A stretch of DNA of 43,281 nt, from NCBI GenBank assembly GCA_902520595.1, contig CABYOM010000008.1:1-43281 (forward strand), in the 5' to 3' direction. Positions 41,931-43,281 of the stretch are shown here, one piece after another (the first letter of the stretch is position 1; every line of letters starts with the position of its first letter). The position numbers were made by a program, and so were the translations under genes. A model generated the notes under the pieces. That model worked only from the letters and a program-made list of their open reading frames with translations, was not told the DNA's origin and did not search any database. The DNA is from an uncultured Candidatus Poseidoniales archaeon. Lineage in GTDB: Archaea > Thermoplasmatota > Poseidoniia > Poseidoniales > Poseidoniaceae.

Positions 41931-43281
41931 CCCCAAGAATGCGGCGGTGCGAATGTTTCCTTTATTGAACGAGGAGATACCCAGCGCAACAAGTTGAGTG
42001 GTGAGCCTGCCTTGTCATTTGTACCGCTGCCACGTGCGCCACCGAACGGTTGTTGGCCAACGACAGCACCGGTTGGCTTGTCGTTGATGTAGAAGTTACC
42101 CGATGAATAGCGAAGAGCCTTCATTGCAGTTAGAATATCTTCGCGCTTGGTCGCAAAAATCGAACCAGTCAGTGCATATTCAGATGTTTCATCACACGTT
42201 TTGAGCACCGCATCATATCCATCGTCTGGGTAGACGTAAATCGAAAGAACTGGACCAAATATTTCCTCAGCCATCGATTCATAGTGAGGGTCAGAACAAA
42301 TGATTGTGGTCGGTTCTACAAAGTATCCCGTTGAACCATCGTATCCGCCACCAGTCACTATCTCGCAGCCGGGGTCTGCCTTGGCTCGGTCGATGTAAGC
42401 AGTGATGTTGTCAAAGGACTTCTTATCAATTACAGCAGACATGAAATTGGTAAAATCTCGAGGATCGCCAATGGTGATTTTCCCAACTTCAGCACAATAT
42501 TCATCTTTGATTCTGTTCCAAACACTTTGTGGGATATAGGCGCGACTTGCCGCACTGCATTTTTGTCCTTGGAATTCAAAGGAACCACGTAAGAGGGCGA
42601 CAATCAAAGCAGCTTCATCACAATCGGGATGAGCGACAATGAAATCCTTTCCACCAGTCTCACCGACGACTCGTGGGTATGATCGGTATTTTTCGAGGTT
42701 ATTGGCAACGTCGCGCCACATGTTTCTGAATACATTGGTAGAACCAGTAAAGTGAATGCCGGCGAGCATCGGATGGGAAAGAACAGTGTCTCCAACCATG
42801 CTTGCTTTACCAGGAATGAAGTTAATGACGCCTGCTGGAAGACCTGCATCCATCATCAAACGCATAAGTAAGTAGTTGGATACATACGAGTTGCGGCTTG
42901 GTTTCCAAACACCTGTGTTACCCATGATAGCCATGCTCGAAGGTAGGTTTGCAGCAATACTTGAGAAATTAAAGGGCGTAACAGAAAATACGAAACCTTC
43001 CAGCGGACGGACTTCACTTGAGTTCCACATGCTCGAAGGGGATACAGGCGGTTGCATGTCTTCGTAGATTTCACGAGCATAAACGGTGTTAAATCTCCAG
43101 AAGTCGATTAGTTCACATGCGGAGTCAATTTCTGCTTGATGGCACGTTTTTGATTGGTTGAGCATGGTGCTGGCGTTGATTTGAGCTCGGTATTCTCCAC
43201 GGAGCAATTCACTTGCTTTCAAAAAAATAGCACACCGTGCTTCCCACGGCATTGTCGACCACATTTCATGTGCATCCAAAG
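41906..43281 (-). CDS. pruA: Delta-1-pyrroline-5-carboxylate dehydrogenase (partial, 5' end outside window)
   Basis: At least 457 residues of an aldehyde dehydrogenase are present; the start lies beyond the right edge. The P5C dehydrogenase type is shown by AEIDSACELIDFWRFN, VSVTPFNF-like VFSVTPFNFSSIAANLP, VVGETGGKDFIVAHPDCDEA and FEFQGQKCSAASRAYIP, which holds the catalytic Cys. SSGNFYINDKPTGAVVGQQP and GARGSGTNDKAG are further matches. It oxidises glutamate-gamma-semialdehyde to glutamate in proline and arginine catabolism. With glutaryl-CoA dehydrogenase, ETF and succinyl-CoA ligase it points to amino-acid use. No proline dehydrogenase is in the window. Confidence 0.95.
   Translation of the reverse strand, partial: LDAHEMWSTMPWEARCAIFLKASELLRGEYRAQINASTMLNQSKTCHQAEIDSACELIDFWRFNTVYAREIYEDMQPPVSPSSMWNSSEVRPLEGFVFSVTPFNFSSIAANLPSSMAIMGNTGVWKPSRNSYVSNYLLMRLMMDAGLPAGVINFIPGKASMVGDTVLSHPMLAGIHFTGSTNVFRNMWRDVANNLEKYRSYPRVVGETGGKDFIVAHPDCDEAALIVALLRGSFEFQGQKCSAASRAYIPQSVWNRIKDEYCAEVGKITIGDPRDFTNFMSAVIDKKSFDNITAYIDRAKADPGCEIVTGGGYDGSTGYFVEPTTIICSDPHYESMAEEIFGPVLSIYVYPDDGYDAVLKTCDETSEYALTGSIFATKREDILTAMKALRYSSGNFYINDKPTGAVVGQQPFGGARGSGTNDKAGSPLNLLRWVSPRSIKETFAPPHSWGYGFLEDK

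Overview
The window looks like chromosomal DNA of a marine planktonic archaeon, most probably a Marine Group II euryarchaeon (Candidatus Poseidoniales, Thermoplasmatota). The archaeal assignment rests on what is encoded: ribosomal proteins uL16/L10e, eL42/L44e, eS27 and eL37, aIF2-alpha, Nop10, ABCE1/Rli1, the archaeal/eukaryotic type of TyrRS, a primase small subunit (PriS) and a PAC2-family protein. The narrower placement is inference, from an aerobic heterotroph gene set (glutaryl-CoA dehydrogenase, ETF, P5C dehydrogenase, succinyl-CoA ligase), isoprenoid synthases, many single-anchor beta-propeller proteins and a DUF5611-like protein.

Layout. 1-6.4 kb: 5' part of mutS, a membrane-anchored propeller protein, L10e, ABCE1, a Cas4-like nuclease with an OB fold, a ThiS/SAMP-like sulfur carrier and tRNA-Ser(CGA). 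6.4-9.4 kb: a TM2 protein, then the conserved archaeal translation cluster L44e-S27e-aIF2alpha-Nop10-PAC2 on the minus strand. 9.4-15.1 kb, plus strand: two membrane proteins, L37e, PurF, a PKD/propeller protein and a metallo-beta-lactamase-fold hydrolase. 15.1-22.3 kb: EtfBA, a free-standing MCM N-terminal-domain protein, TyrRS, a DUF5611-like protein, another anchored propeller, glutaryl-CoA dehydrogenase and a DUF2892 protein. 22.3-24.7 kb: two tandem squalene/phytoene synthase paralogues. 24.9-29.3 kb: a two-gene unit of a zinc-ribbon protein with eight 14-residue Pro/Gly/Lys repeats and a 927-residue SF2 helicase. 29.3-34 kb: a membrane protein with an AN1-like zinc finger behind a structured leader, and the sucC-sucD-priS unit. 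34-43.3 kb: a sugar nucleotidyltransferase, TIM, a degenerate PD-(D/E)XK protein, a multipass protein with a thioredoxin-like domain, a DUF92 protein, a PrsW-type protease, a small membrane protein and the 3' part of P5C dehydrogenase.

How the genes fit together. EtfAB is the expected electron acceptor of glutaryl-CoA dehydrogenase, and with SucCD and P5C dehydrogenase indicates respiratory amino-acid catabolism. PriS, the MCM-N-like protein, the nuclease-like proteins, the SF2 helicase and MutS are replication or repair genes scattered through the window rather than one obvious defence island. No transposase, IS element, CRISPR array or prophage was seen. Packing is very tight: no gap exceeds about 300 bp, several convergent pairs abut or overlap, and the widest gaps (203 bp before ABCE1, 221 bp before the zinc-ribbon gene) hold promoter-like signals. 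The least explained elements are the divergent Fe-S domain of ABCE1, the orphan MCM-N protein, the zinc-ribbon/helicase pair, the degenerate Cas4-like protein and the structured leader at 30.4 kb.
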